Below are positions 6,572-7,523 of a stretch of 7,523 nucleotides of DNA, one piece after another. Under the pieces are notes generated by a model, which saw only the letters and a program-made list of their open reading frames with translations, made no database searches and was not told the DNA's origin. How positions within the stretch are numbered: position 1 is the first letter of the stretch; every line of letters begins with the position of its first letter. Made by a program: the position numbers and the translations under genes. Source of the stretch: Candidatus Delongbacteria bacterium (GTDB lineage Bacteria > Delongbacteria > UBA4055); the NCBI GenBank assembly GCA_027858795.1, contig JAQICF010000210.1:1-7523 (forward strand), written 5' to 3'.

Positions 6572-6946
6572 CTAATCATCAAAATTTCCCTGAATAACGA
6601 ATTCACCAGTATCTTTTACATTTAAAAACTTATGGATCGCTGCTCCTTTTATGATCCTCATATCCAAAGTATCACCATCAATATTTTTAAGTTCCATATA
6701 AAAAGAATCTGCATCGGTAACATTCATCACAAGAGAATCTGAAATGTAGTTTCCAGACAAATTATCCAAAGAAATGATTCCACCTGTATTATTCACGTAG
6801 AATTCAAGAGAATATGTTGATGAATCATTAGCCTCAACGCCATAATACATTTTAAAAGTATCTGACACTTCTCCTGAGTAATCAGTGTCACATGAAATAA
6901 ATGTAAGTGAAATCAGTATCATAGAAAGTGTAATTAAGTGCTTCAT
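6572..6946 (-). CDS. Small secreted lipoprotein of unknown function, 124 residues
   Basis: The N terminus MKHLITLSMILISLTFISC is a short lipoprotein signal: one lysine, a hydrophobic stretch and a lipobox-like FISC with the acylated cysteine at residue 19. Asp20 follows, then Thr and Asp. In enteric bacteria an Asp directly after the cysteine favours inner-membrane retention, but that rule need not hold here. The mature part (about 105 residues) is rich in Asp, Ser, Thr and Tyr, with alternating hydrophobic residues typical of a beta-sandwich or beta-barrel-like fold. No known domain is recognised. The start has GGAG eight bases upstream. The gene converges with holA, with only four bases between the stop codons and no visible terminator. 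It shares a 129-base divergent gap with nrdR. Identification as a lipoprotein is fairly sure; the function is not known. Confidence 0.8.
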   Translation of the reverse strand: MKHLITLSMILISLTFISCDTDYSGEVSDTFKMYYGVEANDSSTYSLEFYVNNTGGIISLDNLSGNYISDSLVMNVTDADSFYMELKNIDGDTLDMRIIKGAAIHKFLNVKDTGEFVIQGNFDD

Positions 6947-6993
6947 AATTAAATCTCCAGTTTTATGAATGGTTAAAACAATGTAATCATTAA

Positions 6994-7023
6994 ATTATAA
7001 ACTTCAAAATTATATTTGCATAA
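6994..7023 (-). promoter_or_regulatory. Possible promoter of the lipoprotein gene
   Basis: On the minus strand a perfect TATAAT (6994-6999) lies 18 bases after TTATGC (7018-7023), a weak -35 word. The start would fall near 6987, about 40 bases before the ATG. The -35 overlaps the proposed nrdR -35 on the other strand, so the two promoters may compete. Confidence 0.3.
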
Positions 7024-7044
7024 TTAATGAATTATAGCTTAATT
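7016..7044 (+). promoter_or_regulatory. Possible nrdR promoter with an AT palindrome in its spacer
   Basis: TTGCAT (7016-7021) and TTAATT (7039-7044) are 17 bases apart and lie 31 bases before the nrdR ATG. The -10 word is poor. The palindrome ATAATT/AATTAT (7020-7025 and 7030-7035, 4-base loop) covers the -35 edge and the spacer, a place where a repressor could bind. I do not see the paired 16-base NrdR boxes, so autoregulation by NrdR is not supported. Confidence 0.3.
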
Positions 7045-7075
7045 TTAGGGTACTAATTAAAAACTGAGAAATAGT

Positions 7076-7523
7076 ATGAAATGCCCTAAATGTTCAAAAT
7101 CTGAAAATAAAGTAGTTGATTCAAGGATCGTCAGAGATGATACAGCTATCAGAAGGCGAAGAGAATGTATCGAATGCGGTAATAGATTTACAACTTATGA
7201 ATATATTGAAAAAGCAGAAGTTCTCGTCGAAAAGAACAATGGAATAATAGAAGAATATGATCGTCAGAAGATTAAAAAAGGTATTTCTCTGGCATGTATG
7301 AAAAGACATATATCTCCTGAGCAGATCGAAAAAATGGTCGATGAAGTCTATAATTCTATTACAAATAATTATTCCGGCACTGTTAAATCTACAATTATTG
7401 GTGAACTTGTAATTGATAAACTGAAAGAGATCGATGAAGTTTCATATATCCGATTCGCTTCTGTGTATCGAAAATTCAAAGATGTGAAAGAGTTCATGAA
7501 AGAACTGCAAAATATTATAAAAT
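7076..7523 (+). CDS. nrdR: Transcriptional repressor NrdR (C-terminal end cut by window)
   Basis: NrdR represses ribonucleotide reductase genes when dATP is high, by binding paired NrdR boxes in their promoters. The 149 visible codons show the full family layout. A zinc ribbon comes first: MKCPKCSKSENKVVDSR with C3 and C6, then RRRRECIECGNRFTTYEYIE with C31 and C34. The ATP-cone follows, from VEKNNGIIEEYDRQKIKKGI to about residue 140, ending in VSYIRFASVYRKFKDVKEF. The usual length is about 150-160 residues, so only a few residues are missing. The start is fixed by the conserved MKCP opening; the upstream GAG is a weak ribosome site. The target reductase genes are not in this window. Confidence 0.95.
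   Translation, partial: MKCPKCSKSENKVVDSRIVRDDTAIRRRRECIECGNRFTTYEYIEKAEVLVEKNNGIIEEYDRQKIKKGISLACMKRHISPEQIEKMVDEVYNSITNNYSGTVKSTIIGELVIDKLKEIDEVSYIRFASVYRKFKDVKEFMKELQNIIK

Overview
The window is AT-rich (roughly 30% G+C by eye) and comes from a bacterium. It has purine-rich Shine-Dalgarno sites (GGAG/GAGG) before most genes, a short secreted lipoprotein with a lipobox cysteine, and the housekeeping genes holA and nrdR. This points to a Gram-negative-type lineage with low G+C, for example one of the FCB-group candidate phyla or the spirochaetes. The sequence does not settle the phylum.

The window has two parts. Positions 1 to about 4870 are accessory. Five genes all run on the minus strand, so transcription goes from high to low coordinates. 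In order they are a class III nucleotidyl cyclase-like protein (4656-3925), a PD-(D/E)XK nuclease-like protein of 465 residues (3869-2472), a DUF2130 protein with a zinc knuckle, a long coiled coil and a second PD-(D/E)XK-like core (2450-1209), an unrecognised helical acidic protein (1197-427), and an unrecognised gene cut by the window edge (326-1). The first four are separated by only 55, 21 and 11 bases. A good sigma70-type promoter (TTGACT, 18 bases, TATATT) lies just before the cyclase. The fifth gene follows a 100-base gap and may have its own promoter.

Positions 4873 to 7523 look like ordinary chromosome: a DUF1643 gene on the minus strand, holA (DNA polymerase III delta subunit) divergently on the plus strand, a small lipoprotein gene convergent with holA, and nrdR on the plus strand, cut near its end. 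The word GATC occurs 19 times in the 2651 bases from 4873 onward and only 9 times in the 4872 bases before it. This abrupt change fits the cyclase operon having been acquired. The boundary coincides with a 100-base structured, locally GC-richer intergenic segment. An 8-base word (ACACCCTC) lies just past a TAA stop codon at both edges of the four-gene block.

The main candidate for something undescribed is the four-gene block: a cyclase-like signal maker next to two nuclease-like proteins. By analogy with Pycsar and CBASS, the cyclase could sense infection and the nuclease proteins could act as effectors. Unlike Pycsar, no membrane-spanning or recognisable cyclic-nucleotide-binding effector is visible. 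The signalling link is inference. No gene-free stretch exceeds 300 bases; the longest is 216 bases (4657-4872). I see no tRNA, rRNA, CRISPR array or transposase gene.
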